NCBI GenBank assembly: GCA_025997795.1
Contig: BNVB01000012.1
Span: forward strand, 1-48,029
Source: Spirochaetia bacterium
Lineage (GTDB): Bacteria > Spirochaetota > Spirochaetia > Treponematales > Breznakiellaceae
Direction of reading: 5' to 3'
Length of the DNA stretch: 48,029 bases
Shown here one piece after another: positions 8,603 to 17,698 of this stretch. Position 1 is the first letter of the stretch. Each line of letters begins with the position of its first letter. The notes beneath the pieces are model-generated. The model did no database searches. It was not told the origin of the DNA and saw nothing but the letters and a program-made list of their open reading frames with translations. The position numbers and the translations under genes were made by a program.

Positions 8603-9443
8603 ATTCTTCAAACTCCATGCCAGTGCTTTCTTCGTCTTCCTCGTCTTCGTCATATTCCTCGTCTTCCATGTCATCAAGATCGGCAAGGCTTCCGGTATCT
8701 TCGTTATCAAAGTAGTCTGCACCTTCTTCATCGCTTTCTTCGTAGTAAAGGATACGGGAACAGTAGGGGCAAAAAACAATTTCTTCCCCCTGGTGAACCA
8801 GGTTGGCAAACTGTACGGGCAGAACCATGTGGCAGCCGGTACACACGCCGCCCTTGATGGCAACGATACCCCGGCCCATTTTGTTTCGTATAATCCGTTC
8901 AAACTTAAAAAGCACTTCCGGGTCCAGGCCGGGGATAAGGTTCCGTTCTTCTTCTTCCAGTTTTTCAATCTGGGCCTTTTTTCCCGCAACTTCTGTTTCT
9001 ATGCCCCGGCGGCGTTCTTCCAGGTCCTGTTCCTGTTGTTCAATCAGGGCAGTATTCTGTTTTATCTGTTCATCCAGGTCGGCGAGCATCCGCTCTTCCC
9101 GCTGGAGTTCTTTGCGGTACTGCTGTTCCTTGTCCGCGGCATCACGGATTTCCTTGTCCAGGGCTTCGTATTCCCGCTGGGTATTAACGGCATCCATATT
9201 TTTTTCGGATTTTTCCCGCATGGACAGCGCTTCTTCCAGGAGGTTACGAAATTCCGCTTCGGAGCTCCGGCATTTTTCAAATTCCAGGTTTTTGTCAATA
9301 AAGGTTTTTTTTAGCCGTGAAAGCAGTTCTTCCTGGGTTACCAGGATCTTGGGAATCTCCTCCACCTCGTGTTCCAGCTTTATTTTTTCGGAAAGGATAT
9401 TCTGCAGGGTCCTGAGTTTTTCAAAAACTTCTTCCATAGCCAT
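8601..9443 (-). CDS. C4-type zinc-ribbon coiled-coil protein (COG1579 family)
   Basis: A 280-aa protein of the widespread COG1579 family. Residues 1-180 are long charged helices predicted to form a coiled coil (EKIKLEHEVEEIPKIL through KAQIEKLEEEERNL). Near residue 195 comes the zinc ribbon GGVCTGCHMVLP and FCPYCSRILYYEE, four cysteines in two CxxC pairs. The tail after that is extremely acidic (Asp/Glu rich), longer than usual. A clear AGGAG ribosome site lies 8 nt before the ATG. It is the last gene of the minus-strand operon, 12 nt after rpoD. I recall the same position next to rpoD in T. pallidum (TP0494). The molecular role is not established; related proteins have been linked to nucleic-acid or nucleotide functions. 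Confidence 0.85.
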   Translation of the reverse strand: MAMEEVFEKLRTLQNILSEKIKLEHEVEEIPKILVTQEELLSRLKKTFIDKNLEFEKCRSSEAEFRNLLEEALSMREKSEKNMDAVNTQREYEALDKEIRDAADKEQQYRKELQREERMLADLDEQIKQNTALIEQQEQDLEERRRGIETEVAGKKAQIEKLEEEERNLIPGLDPEVLFKFERIIRNKMGRGIVAIKGGVCTGCHMVLPVQFANLVHQGEEIVFCPYCSRILYYEESDEEGADYFDNEDTGSLADLDDMEDEEYDEDEEDEESTGMEFEE

Positions 9444-9455
9444 TATGATCTCCTA

Positions 9456-11282
9456 TTAATGATCCAGATAATCTTTTAATTTGCGGCTTCGTTTGGGATG
9501 CCGGAGCCGCCGCAGGGCCTTGGCTTCTATCTGCCTTATCCGTTCCCGGGTTACGTTAAAGTAGAGTCCCACCTCTTCCAGGGTAAGCGAATAACCGTCG
9601 TCCAGGCCAAAGCGCATTTTAAGCACTTCCTGCTCCCGGGCAGGCAGGGTAGAAAGTACCCCGGAAAGCTGTTCCTGGAGCAGGGTAAAGGCTGTCTGGT
9701 TGGCGGGATTTTCTACATCCTTGTCTTCGATAAAATCGCCCAACAGGGAATCTTCTTCTTCGCCAATGGGGGTCTCCAGGCTTATGGGCTCCCGTGCTAC
9801 ATTTTTGACGGTTTTGACCCGCAGGGCCGTCCAGCCCAGTTTTTCGGCAATTTCGTCATCGGTGGGTTCCCTGCCCAAAACCTGCATAAGCTGCCGGGAT
9901 TCCCGGACAACTTTATTGATCTGCTCGATCATGTGGACCGGAACCCGGATAGTCCGGGCCTGGTCGGAGATAGACCGGGTAATGGCCTGGCGTATCCACC
10001 AGGTGGCATAGGTAGAAAATTTAAAACCCTTCCGGTATTCAAACTTTTCTACCGCCTTGATAAGGCCAATGTTCCCCTCCTGCACAAGGTCAAAGAAGTG
10101 GAGCCCCCGGTTGGTATATTTTTTGGCAATGGATACCACCAGCCGCAGGTTCGCCTTAATGAGTTTATCCTTGGCGTTTTTCATCATCACCCGGCCGCGG
10201 TTTATTTCCTTGGCCATCTGGTTGATGCTGTCAATGGATTCCTCAAACTCCGCCTCCATTTGGCGGAGCTTTTTTTCCGTTACCTGGATATGGCGGATAA
10301 GTTCTTTAATATCATCGGAAGAAAGGCCCAGCTCTTCTTCCAGAACTTCCCGTTCTTCTTTAATGGTTAAACCCCGGCCCAGGGCCCGCAGTTCTTTAAG
10401 AGAACCAACCCGCAGGCGTTTTTCTATCCGTTCCTGTTCTTTCTTGTAACGTTTTATTTTTTTGGCGGCCTGGACAAATTTTTCGGAAAAACTGATTATT
10501 TCTTCGGGGTGAATTTCGGCGTTTATTACCACTTCCAGAATGCGTTTACGCAGTGCTGCCAGTTCCTGGTCTTCGTAAATATCCGCTCCCCGGGTAATAA
10601 GCCGCCGTTTGATCTCCATATAATTTTTTAGATCCGCCCCGGCAACCCGGAGGGTATCTTTATAAAACTGATTAAGGCGGCGGCGTTCTGTCATATATTC
10701 GGTAATTTCTTTTTTGGAAAGGGAAAGCTCTCTTGGGTCTTTTTTGGAGAACGCCCGCTGGGCAATATGGTAATATTCGGAGATGATCATGCCGGAACTT
10801 TTTATTACACCCTTGATAATGTTTTCCCCGTCTTCCATTTGTTTGGAAAGTTCCACTTCCTGTTCGGCGGCAAGCAGGTGTTCTTTTCCAATTTCCCGCA
10901 GATAAAGCCGGATAGGATCGTCGGCAGAAGATTCTTTTTCGTTGTAGACAAGGCGTTTTTTGTTTGTTTCGGCCTTCCGGGTTTCGGCCTCGCTTTCTTC
11001 GTTCTCCAGGGTATCTTCTTCAATAAGCTGGATATTGTTTGCTTCCAGAATAACCAGCACCTGTTCAATTCTATCGGAGCTGGCGATATGTTCGGGCAAA
11101 AAATCCTGCAGTTCATCGTAGGAAAGAATTTTCTTTTTTCGGGCATATTCCAGCAGTTTTATAACCGTGGGATCGCTGGCCACATCAATGTCTCCCATGG
11201 GTCTGGGGGCATTAAGAGCAATTTTCTGCTTGGAAAATGCCTTGGTCCTGGGTTTAAGGACGGCGGCGGTCTTTTCGCTCAT
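9456..11282 (-). CDS. rpoD: RNA polymerase primary sigma factor RpoD (sigma-70)
   Basis: A 608-aa housekeeping sigma factor. Region 1.1 covers about residues 35-90 (DPTVIKLLEYARKKKILSYDELQDFLP), region 1.2 begins DDPIRLYLREIGKEHLL near 118, and a long non-conserved charged region follows. Regions 2.1-2.4 include ANLRLVVSIAKKYTNRGLHF, FDLVQEGNIGLIKAVEKF and FSTYATWWIRQAITR. Region 3 and region 4 (SLTLEEVGLYFNVTRERIRQIEAKALRRLRHP) complete it. The start overlaps the dnaG stop by 4 nt (ATGA), so primase and sigma are translationally coupled, as in the macromolecular-synthesis operons of many bacteria. Confidence 0.98.
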   Translation of the reverse strand: MSEKTAAVLKPRTKAFSKQKIALNAPRPMGDIDVASDPTVIKLLEYARKKKILSYDELQDFLPEHIASSDRIEQVLVILEANNIQLIEEDTLENEESEAETRKAETNKKRLVYNEKESSADDPIRLYLREIGKEHLLAAEQEVELSKQMEDGENIIKGVIKSSGMIISEYYHIAQRAFSKKDPRELSLSKKEITEYMTERRRLNQFYKDTLRVAGADLKNYMEIKRRLITRGADIYEDQELAALRKRILEVVINAEIHPEEIISFSEKFVQAAKKIKRYKKEQERIEKRLRVGSLKELRALGRGLTIKEEREVLEEELGLSSDDIKELIRHIQVTEKKLRQMEAEFEESIDSINQMAKEINRGRVMMKNAKDKLIKANLRLVVSIAKKYTNRGLHFFDLVQEGNIGLIKAVEKFEYRKGFKFSTYATWWIRQAITRSISDQARTIRVPVHMIEQINKVVRESRQLMQVLGREPTDDEIAEKLGWTALRVKTVKNVAREPISLETPIGEEEDSLLGDFIEDKDVENPANQTAFTLLQEQLSGVLSTLPAREQEVLKMRFGLDDGYSLTLEEVGLYFNVTRERIRQIEAKALRRLRHPKRSRKLKDYLDH

Positions 11283-13174
11283 TCGCTTGCGGCCCCTCTG
11301 GCGGTTTTCAGGTTTTGCAACCTGCTTAGTTCAGCATCAACATGGAGCTTTTCGGCAAGCAAATCGGCCTGCCGTCTTGCGTCCAGTGTTGTATTCCTCA
11401 ATTCCCGGGTAATCTCTCGTTTTCTCCGTTCAAACACCTTGCTCTTTATTCTGATTACCCCGCCGCCCAGAAGTTTTTCCGGGTTATCAAAGGCCCCCGA
11501 AGCTCCCTGGCGTAAAATAAAATCCCGCAGTTCTTTGTCAGTAACCTTGTCCAGGAGTTCCCCCACAGAAGCAAGGGCTGTCCCGGTTCCCATGTTTAAA
11601 AGCCCGTCCGGCGACTGCCGGTACCAGTCTTCCAGGATAATGTAGAGTTCCCTGGCCCGGGGATCTTCCAGCTCATCCAGGCTAATGCCCGTCCGGAATT
11701 CCCTAAAATAGCCCGGGTTAAGCAACACGGTACCCAGAAGGTACAGTTCGTCCCCTGCCCGGAACGATTCGTTTCCCGGTCCGGCCTGGTCTTTCCCGGA
11801 AAACCGGGAAGCGCTGCCTTCGGGGGCCGTTCCGGAATTCCTTTTAAGCGGATACCCGGAATTGCCAAACCCCCTTTCCCGTGCTTTGGCAAAATCGTCC
11901 CAGACAGCCCGGCGTTCTACGCCAAAAGCATCGGCTATGACCCCTATGGATGCATCCCTGCCAGTCTCTGAATCCAGGGCATCCAAGTAGGGAAATACCA
12001 ATTTCACCTGCTCTGCCTTGTTTTCGGTGAGAGCCCTGCTGCGGGAAATAACAAATTCAAGGTCCAATATACTACATTTTACGCTGTTTTTCAATGCCTC
12101 TGGACCGAATTTTTGCAAAATTTCTGCCGGATCCTTGGGAATTTTTTCGTTTTCCTTAAAAAAAGCCCTGGTATCGACCACAAGACAGTCCAAACCGTTC
12201 TTCCTGCAAGAGAGAATCGTTTTATAGACGGCCTTTTGCCCCGCTTCGTCATTGTCCAGCATCAAACAAACCCGCTCCGCCCAGCGTTTTAGGAGTTTTG
12301 CCTGATCATCGGTAAAGGCCGTTCCCAGTGGAGCCACGGCATTGGTCACCCCACCCTGGTGGAGGGCAATAACATCCATGTATCCTTCTGCCAGGTACAC
12401 TTCTTTGGTCCGCCGTATTTCTGGCAGGGCCAGATCCAGGGCAAAGAGGGTCCGGCCCTTTTTAAAGAGCGCCGACTCCTGGGAATTGATGTACTTGGGG
12501 CCGTCCCCTTCCAGGATCCGTCCCCCAAAGCCGACGGTTTTGCCGTTTTTGTCGGCGATGGGAAACATGAGGCGGGCGGAAAAAAAAGCGCTCCGGGGAT
12601 ACTTTTGGGAAAAAAGTCCCGAAGAACCCAGAAAGGCTTCGGAAAAACCTTTACCCAGCAAAAACTGATGGAGCCAGGTACGATCCGAAGGGGCATAACC
12701 CAGGCGGAAAAGTTCAATAGCCGCCGGGCTAATGCCCCGGTCAAGGATATACTGTTTGGCCCTTTCGCCCTCGGTTTTGTTCATAAGGATATGGTGAAAA
12801 CTCGCGGCCACCCGCCGGTAAAGTTCCTCCAGAGCTTCTGCCGCTTCTTTTTCTGTCCGGTCAAAACCGCTCCCTTCCTCGTAGATAAGGGGTACCCCCG
12901 AACGTTTGGACAGGGCTTCCATGGCTTCGGGAAAAGTCAGCTTGTCCATTTCCATAAGGAAGCTGACGATGGAGCCGCCCTTGCCGCAGCCAAAACATTT
13001 GTAGGTTTTCCGGTCCGGATCAACGGTAAAGGAGGGCGTTTTTTCGCCATGGAAGGGACAAAGGCCCCAGTAGCGGCCGCCTTTTTTTTCCAGCCTAAGG
13101 TAATCCCCCGCCACCGAAAGGGTGTCAATGCTGTCGATTACCGCCTGTTTGGAAGCCTCGGTAAAACGGGCCAT
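11279..13174 (-). CDS. dnaG: DNA primase DnaG
   Basis: A 631-aa primase that makes RNA primers at the replication fork. The N-terminal CHC2 zinc domain shows CPFHGEKTPSF (C39, H42) and CFGCGKGGS (C60, C63). The central RNAP/TOPRIM core has LMFPIADKNGKTVGFGGR, YLAEGYMDVIAL (metal-binding Glu) and LMLDNDEAGQKA. The C-terminal helicase-binding part is divergent, with a Gly/Ser-rich linker near residue 450. It starts 2 nt after mltG and ends in a 4-nt overlap with rpoD. Confidence 0.98.
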   Translation of the reverse strand: MARFTEASKQAVIDSIDTLSVAGDYLRLEKKGGRYWGLCPFHGEKTPSFTVDPDRKTYKCFGCGKGGSIVSFLMEMDKLTFPEAMEALSKRSGVPLIYEEGSGFDRTEKEAAEALEELYRRVAASFHHILMNKTEGERAKQYILDRGISPAAIELFRLGYAPSDRTWLHQFLLGKGFSEAFLGSSGLFSQKYPRSAFFSARLMFPIADKNGKTVGFGGRILEGDGPKYINSQESALFKKGRTLFALDLALPEIRRTKEVYLAEGYMDVIALHQGGVTNAVAPLGTAFTDDQAKLLKRWAERVCLMLDNDEAGQKAVYKTILSCRKNGLDCLVVDTRAFFKENEKIPKDPAEILQKFGPEALKNSVKCSILDLEFVISRSRALTENKAEQVKLVFPYLDALDSETGRDASIGVIADAFGVERRAVWDDFAKARERGFGNSGYPLKRNSGTAPEGSASRFSGKDQAGPGNESFRAGDELYLLGTVLLNPGYFREFRTGISLDELEDPRARELYIILEDWYRQSPDGLLNMGTGTALASVGELLDKVTDKELRDFILRQGASGAFDNPEKLLGGGVIRIKSKVFERRKREITRELRNTTLDARRQADLLAEKLHVDAELSRLQNLKTARGAASE

Positions 13175-13176
13175 TC

Positions 13177-14280
13177 CTAACCCTTTACAAAAAGTTCGCC
13201 CGCCTTGATATGGCTGTCAAGGGTTTTGGAAAAATAGTGCCGTCCTGCCGCTTCGTTTACCAGACGGAAATAAAGATACTCTGTTTCCGCCGGATGGAAA
13301 ACAGCGGAGAGGGCTGTTCTTCCGGGAAATGAAATGGGCCCCGGGGGCAGGCCGGGAATAATATAGGTATTGTAGGGATGCTGTATTTCGATATCCACAT
13401 TATACAGTTTGACGGGGTGGGGTTTTCCCTGAATCTCGGTAATGATATATTCCACGGTAGCGCAGGACTGGAGCGGCATACGGATCCCTATGCGGTTATA
13501 AAAAACCCCTGCCATAAGGGGCGCTTCATCGGCCACCCGGTATTCCCGTTCCACAATGGAAGCCAGGATAATAACATTGTTCAGTTCCCTGGAGTTGAGC
13601 TTTACCGACTCCGGGGCAATTTCTTTAAGGCGGTCAAAAAAAGTATCCGCCATGGTTTTGACTACCCGTTCGGCGGGATAGGAAGCGGGAAAAAAGTAAG
13701 TATCCGGGTAGAGGTAACCTTCCATGGTTTCATTGGGAATACGGTAACTGTCAAGCAGGGCCTTATCTCCCGCGGCGGCAAGGAAATCCCCGGCAGAACA
13801 GATACCTTCCGTTTCCAGGATAAGCGCCGCCTTTTTAAGAGTTACCCCTTCGGGGATGGTAACCCTTAAAAGGATCTGTTTTCCCTCCACAAGGACAGCG
13901 CGGATCTCTGTCTGGGAGGAAGGAAAACCAAGCCGGTAGGTGCCGGCTTTAAGATAGTCCTTTTCCAGCCGGGAAAGCATATTCCAAAAGTACCGGGTTT
14001 TAATAAGCCCCGCCTGTTCCAGGCGCTGTCCTACCCTGTAGGCGCTTTCCCCTTCCCGGACTTCAAAAAGCACCATGCCGGAATCGTCAATTTGTATTCC
14101 CGAAAATTCGCCGTATCCGGCGCCGTATCCGGCGGTGGAGATCCATTCGGGTTTTTCTGCGGGAGCGGCGTTACAGTATATTGCCGCCCCGATAAGTCCG
14201 GCTGCCCCAAGTAATACCAAAGCAATAAGAAAACTTGCCAGAGTAAAGAGGATCCGCAGGGGGCTTTTAGGCTTCTTCAA
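13177..14280 (-). CDS. mltG: endolytic peptidoglycan transglycosylase MltG (YceG family)
   Basis: A 367-aa membrane-anchored lytic transglycosylase that cleaves nascent glycan strands and sets their length. One transmembrane helix lies at about residues 8-32 (LRILFTLASFLIALVLLGAA), followed by a periplasmic LysM-like part (YRVGQRLEQAGLI) and the YceG domain: VTIPEGVTLKKAALIL, NVIILASIVEREYRVADEAPLMAGVFYNRI with the catalytic Glu in SIVERE, and YNTYIIPGLPPGPISFPG. The start overlaps the upstream 60-aa ORF by 4 nt. It is the gene before dnaG in this operon. Confidence 0.94.
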   Translation of the reverse strand: MKKPKSPLRILFTLASFLIALVLLGAAGLIGAAIYCNAAPAEKPEWISTAGYGAGYGEFSGIQIDDSGMVLFEVREGESAYRVGQRLEQAGLIKTRYFWNMLSRLEKDYLKAGTYRLGFPSSQTEIRAVLVEGKQILLRVTIPEGVTLKKAALILETEGICSAGDFLAAAGDKALLDSYRIPNETMEGYLYPDTYFFPASYPAERVVKTMADTFFDRLKEIAPESVKLNSRELNNVIILASIVEREYRVADEAPLMAGVFYNRIGIRMPLQSCATVEYIITEIQGKPHPVKLYNVDIEIQHPYNTYIIPGLPPGPISFPGRTALSAVFHPAETEYLYFRLVNEAAGRHYFSKTLDSHIKAGELFVKG

Positions 14281-14459
14281 TGGTTTCCTCCCAGGGAGTT
14301 TTCTATTTCGGCAAGGGACAGATGTTCATACAGGGTTTTTTCCATCCGCCAAAGGACCTGCCGTTCTCCGTCGCCTAAAAAAGGTTCGTTTTGCTTTAAC
14401 CGTGGAAAAACAGCCTTTATTTCGTCCAGGGATAAAAAAAATACCGGAATCTGACTCAA
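14277..14459 (-). CDS. small conserved-position ORF, 60 aa, unknown function
   Basis: A 60-residue ORF (MSQIPVFFLSLDEIKAVF...) with no recognised domain. It overlaps the mltG start by 4 nt and the end of the metallo-hydrolase gene by 4 nt, so both junctions are ATGA-type, which argues strongly for real translation within the operon. The sequence is soluble, mixed helix, with a hydrophobic start of about ten residues and a charged middle; no signal peptide or Cys motif. It might be a small partner of MltG or merely a coupling cistron. Confidence 0.65.
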   Translation of the reverse strand: MSQIPVFFLSLDEIKAVFPRLKQNEPFLGDGERQVLWRMEKTLYEHLSLAEIENSLGGNH

Positions 14460-15397
14460 AGCTGTATCTCCATCCCTTCCATGGCCAAAAGAATTTCAAC
14501 ACCCTTAATATTCATCCGTTCCATGTACCACCTGGCGGACTGGAGAATATTGTACAGTTTGCGGTCATCGTAGGTTGGATCGTGGTGAAAAAGGATAAGC
14601 TGTTTTATTCCCCAGTTGGCAACAAAGTCCACTGCCAGGCTAAAAGCGCTGTGGCCCCAGTTATACTTTTCAATGGCCTCTCCCAGCGTATATTGGGAAT
14701 CAAGGACTATGCAGTCCGCTTCATTAAAAAACGTCGTATTTTCGTCAGTTTTGAGAAAATCGTTGGCAGACAGTTCCGTATCGGTGGCAAAGATAAAAGA
14801 CCTCTCCCCTTCGGTAATTTTGTAGGAATAGGAATCGCCGGGGTGGTTCATCTTTTTATGGGTTATCATCAGGTCCCCCAGCGGCAGGGGATCGGCAAGC
14901 TGGTGAAAGGTTTTTTTTGACCCCATGGATTCCATGTGTACCGGAAAATAGGGACTGGTCATCTGGCCGTGCAGGGCTGTTTCCAGGTTCTTCATGGGTG
15001 AATAAAAATCTACCGTAACCGAGGGATCGTAGGCGGGATTAAAAAAGGGCAGCCCCTGGAGGTGATCCCAATGGAAATGGGAAAAAAAGATATGGAAATG
15101 ATCCCGTTTTGGTTTTTCCTTAAGCGCCGCTACACCAAATTCCCGCAGACCCGATCCGGCATCAAAAACGATCATATCCCGGGTGGAATCGCAGGAAACG
15201 GTAACACAGGGGGTATTACCTCCCACGGTACCAAAAAGCCAGGGCGGCAGGGTGGCCAAAAAACGTTCCCGGTTTTCCGGGGTTTTTATGTCATCCGCGG
15301 TAAGGCGTTCCAAAATGGCCGAGACCTTGCTTCTGAATTGAGACGGAAGCTGCGGCGCCGGAAGGGAGCCCCGAACTCCCCAAAAGTGGACCCGCAT
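14456..15397 (-). CDS. metallo-beta-lactamase-fold hydrolase
   Basis: A 313-aa MBL-fold enzyme. It opens MRVHFWGVRGSLPAP, the start typical of the PhnP/cyclic-phosphodiesterase-like branch. The metal motif is SHFHWDHLQGLP (H107, H109, D111, H112), with further ligands in NHPGDSYSY, FATDTELS and FHHDPTYDD. Similar spirochaete and proteobacterial proteins are annotated as metal-dependent hydrolases or sit fused to cyclic-nucleotide-binding proteins, so a cyclic phosphodiester substrate is possible but unproven. A longer N-terminal helical insertion (residues 20-55) is present. The 1-nt overlap with the upstream ykgJ-like gene and 4-nt overlap with the downstream ORF place it firmly in the operon. 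Confidence 0.88.
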   Translation of the reverse strand: MRVHFWGVRGSLPAPQLPSQFRSKVSAILERLTADDIKTPENRERFLATLPPWLFGTVGGNTPCVTVSCDSTRDMIVFDAGSGLREFGVAALKEKPKRDHFHIFFSHFHWDHLQGLPFFNPAYDPSVTVDFYSPMKNLETALHGQMTSPYFPVHMESMGSKKTFHQLADPLPLGDLMITHKKMNHPGDSYSYKITEGERSFIFATDTELSANDFLKTDENTTFFNEADCIVLDSQYTLGEAIEKYNWGHSAFSLAVDFVANWGIKQLILFHHDPTYDDRKLYNILQSARWYMERMNIKGVEILLAMEGMEIQL

Positions 15398-15900
15398 CAG
15401 GTATTCCTCACCAAAATCGGTTCTGCCCTGCGCTGGGCCAGACAGGATTCAATATACTCCCGGCTGTGAAGCTGTCCATGGCCGGTTCCGGGACAGGAAA
15501 GACCTTCCCAGATATGGGGAGAGCAGAGTACCGACTCCCAGAACGGGAAGGTTCTGCACTGGAGAGGACGTGATTGGTATACGGTACAGCCATCCTGCCA
15601 AAAAATGCAGTCAAAATTCGACTTTTCTTTTAGCGAAAGCTGTTCACTTCCTCCCAAAGCGGGCACTAAAGTTGGAACCCACCGGCAATAGCTTTCCATT
15701 ATCTCAGTATACTCCTTTTGCAATCCTTCCGCTAGGAGCCGGAGATCCGCCTGGGATAAAAAGACAAAACCGGCCTCGTGACGGCAGCAGTCGGAACAGC
15801 GGGTACAGGAAAAGCGCAGCCCTCCCGCATAAAACTTTTGGTCCCTGGTTTCCACTTTATTCCTATTTATCGGCTTTTTTGCTGTTTTTCTTTGCCCCAC
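15397..15900 (-). CDS. YkgJ-type cysteine-cluster protein (Fe-S/zinc)
   Basis: A 167-aa YkgJ (CxxCxxCC) family protein. The marker FSCTRCSDCCRHEAGFVFLS lies near residue 30, and the later cysteines are in FDCIFWQDGCTVYQSRPLQCRTFPFW and LSCPGTG. The eight Cys pattern suggests a metal or Fe-S centre; the family's biochemical role is not known. The GTG at 15900 is the first possible start because TAG precedes it directly. An alternative GTG at 15855 has a GGA ribosome-like site 5 nt upstream and would give 152 aa; I slightly favour that one because it leaves room for a promoter before the divergent kinase. It is the first gene of the operon running to the zinc-ribbon gene. Confidence 0.82.
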   Translation of the reverse strand: MGQRKTAKKPINRNKVETRDQKFYAGGLRFSCTRCSDCCRHEAGFVFLSQADLRLLAEGLQKEYTEIMESYCRWVPTLVPALGGSEQLSLKEKSNFDCIFWQDGCTVYQSRPLQCRTFPFWESVLCSPHIWEGLSCPGTGHGQLHSREYIESCLAQRRAEPILVRNT

Positions 15901-15938
15901 CTATGGCAAAACTTCAAAAAAGACCCCATAGTTATAGA

Positions 15939-17060
15939 ATGGAAATTTCGCAAGAGACCGTAGCCGCTGTGGTCCGGCAGTTTGCCATTTATGGTGAGTT
16001 TGAAGGGGCGTCTTCCTTTGGGGGCGGCCATATTAACGACACTTTTTTGTCAAAGTGGAACCAGGCAGGTATTACCGTACGGTATACCCACCAGCGGATC
16101 AATCACCATATTTTTGTCCATCCCGATGAGGTAATGGAAAACATTGAACGGGTTACCAACCATATCCGGGAAAAACTCCGGGCAGCCGGGGAAACGGACT
16201 GGAGCCGGCGGACCTTAACCGTGGTTCCCGCCAAAGACGGTAAACTGTATGCCCGGGACAGCGAAGGGGGCTGGTGGCGGACCTACCTCTTTGTCGAGGG
16301 GGCCCATTCGGAAGAAGTGACCGCTTCTCCCAAGGAAGCCCGGTTTTTGGGGGCCAGCATCGGCAATTTCCAGAAACAGCTGGCGGACCTTCCCCCGCCC
16401 CGGCTCCACGATGCCATTCCGGATTTTCACAACATGGAAAAACGGTACCTCCGCTTTTACGAGGTCCTTTCCAAAGATGCCCTTGGCCGGGCAAAAGAGA
16501 CGGCGGCGGAAATTGCCTTTATGAAAGAAAACGAAGAACGGGGGGCCATACTTATCAGGTCCCTCCGGGAAGGAAAAATCCCCGAGCGGATTACCCATAA
16601 CGATACCAAGATGAACAATATACTTGTGGACGACAGCGATTCCCGGGCCCTTTGCGTTATTGACCTGGATACGGTAATGCCCGGTACCAGTCTCTTTGAT
16701 GTGGGGGATCTCATCAGGACCGTTACTACCCTGGCAACAGAGGATGAACTGGATCTGTCCAAAGTCAAATTTGACCTGGGTTATTTCGAGGCCCTCCTGG
16801 AGGGTTATTTGTCGGAAGCCCGGGATTTTCTTACTCCGGCGGAATTGGCCCTTATTGCCGAATCGGGCCGGAACATTACCCATATCATGGCCTTACGGTT
16901 CCTTACCGATTACCTTGACGGGGATCACTACTACCATATCAGCCGGCCCAGCCATAACATTGACCGCTCCCGGAACCAGATTGCCCTGATCCGTTCCATG
17001 GATGCACAGTGGGAAGCGGCCCTTACAATTGTCAGCGGCCTTTGCGGAAAAAAGGGTTAA
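15939..17060 (+). CDS. NahK-like sugar 1-kinase (aminoglycoside phosphotransferase fold)
   Basis: A 373-aa kinase of the APH/choline-kinase fold. Marks: GGGHINDTFLS (P-loop-like Gly-rich region near residue 30), ITHNDTKMNNILVDD (Brenner catalytic loop HNDxxxxN) and ALCVIDLDTVMPGTSLFDVGDLIRT (metal-binding Asp). The wording of these motifs is close to N-acetylhexosamine 1-kinase NahK, which phosphorylates GlcNAc/GalNAc from host glycans; that substrate is inference. I chose ATG 15939 because the family begins about ten residues before the first helix (VAAVVRQF); an in-frame ATG at 15903 would add 12 residues and abut the divergent ykgJ start. The stop overlaps the CBM9-like gene start. It heads the sugar-uptake cluster. 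Confidence 0.82.
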   Translation: MEISQETVAAVVRQFAIYGEFEGASSFGGGHINDTFLSKWNQAGITVRYTHQRINHHIFVHPDEVMENIERVTNHIREKLRAAGETDWSRRTLTVVPAKDGKLYARDSEGGWWRTYLFVEGAHSEEVTASPKEARFLGASIGNFQKQLADLPPPRLHDAIPDFHNMEKRYLRFYEVLSKDALGRAKETAAEIAFMKENEERGAILIRSLREGKIPERITHNDTKMNNILVDDSDSRALCVIDLDTVMPGTSLFDVGDLIRTVTTLATEDELDLSKVKFDLGYFEALLEGYLSEARDFLTPAELALIAESGRNITHIMALRFLTDYLDGDHYYHISRPSHNIDRSRNQIALIRSMDAQWEAALTIVSGLCGKKG

Positions 17061-17698
17061 TGATGGCCGGGGTTACGCGGGTTTATGATATTAAAACGAT
17101 TGACTCCGGGACCGAATGGTGGAAAAAAGTCCCCCCGGCGGAAGTAAACTGTTTCCCCTGGGACTCAGGCGGCTACCGGCCCCAAACCAGGGCCTGGCTT
17201 GGACTGGAAAAAGGAGCCCTCCGGCTGCGCATGGAAAGTTACGAAACAGAACGGCGGGCGGAAGAACAGGGGTTTAGCGCTTTGGTTTATACCGACAGCT
17301 GTATGGAATTTTTTCTTTCCCCGGACCCGGAACATACTACGGAGTATCTTAACTGGGAGTTCAACCCCGCCGGGGCCATACATCTTGCGCTGGGAAAAGA
17401 CCGCCGCGAGCGCCTTCATATCCCCGTCGAAAACTACCGCGATTATTTTGATCTGGCCGTCGAAGCAGCGGATTCTTTTTGGGCAGTTTCGTACCGTATC
17501 CCCCTGGAATTTCTTAAGCGCCATTTTCCTTCCATGGACATACAAGCGGGGTGTACCATGCGGGGCAATTTTTATAAATGCGGCGACAAAACAGCGCGGC
17601 CCCATTTTGGCTGCTGGTCGCCCATAGAGCTTCCTTCGCCGGAATTTCACTGTCCCGCTTTTTTTGGCCTGCTGCGCTGGCCCGGCCTGCTGCGCTGA
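17060..17698 (+). CDS. carbohydrate-binding family 9-like protein
   Basis: A 212-aa protein matching the CBM9-like cytosolic family: a single beta-sandwich with YRPQTRAWLGLEKGALRLRM, FSALVYTDSCMEFFLSP, YLNWEFNPAGAIHLALG, and a conserved end RGNFYKCGDKTARPHFGCW followed by SPIELPSPEFHCPAFFG. No signal peptide. Such stand-alone proteins sit beside glycan-use genes; a catalytic function is not established. The start overlaps the kinase stop (TAATG), with a second ATG directly after. The last ten residues (GLLRWPGLLR) are coded by an 18-bp tandem repeat that runs into the intergenic space, so the C-terminus has been extended by repeat expansion. Confidence 0.8.
   Translation: MMAGVTRVYDIKTIDSGTEWWKKVPPAEVNCFPWDSGGYRPQTRAWLGLEKGALRLRMESYETERRAEEQGFSALVYTDSCMEFFLSPDPEHTTEYLNWEFNPAGAIHLALGKDRRERLHIPVENYRDYFDLAVEAADSFWAVSYRIPLEFLKRHFPSMDIQAGCTMRGNFYKCGDKTARPHFGCWSPIELPSPEFHCPAFFGLLRWPGLLR

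Noticed and set aside
8586..9314. Plus-strand frame of 242 codons opposite the zinc-ribbon gene
   Set aside because: Phe/Val-rich translation is the complement of a Glu/Lys-rich coiled coil; the minus-strand protein has a clear family and ribosome site.
15570..15902. Upstream extension of the kinase reading frame
   Set aside because: The extra part overlaps the ykgJ-like gene on the other strand, has no ribosome site, and lies before the normal N-terminus of the kinase family.
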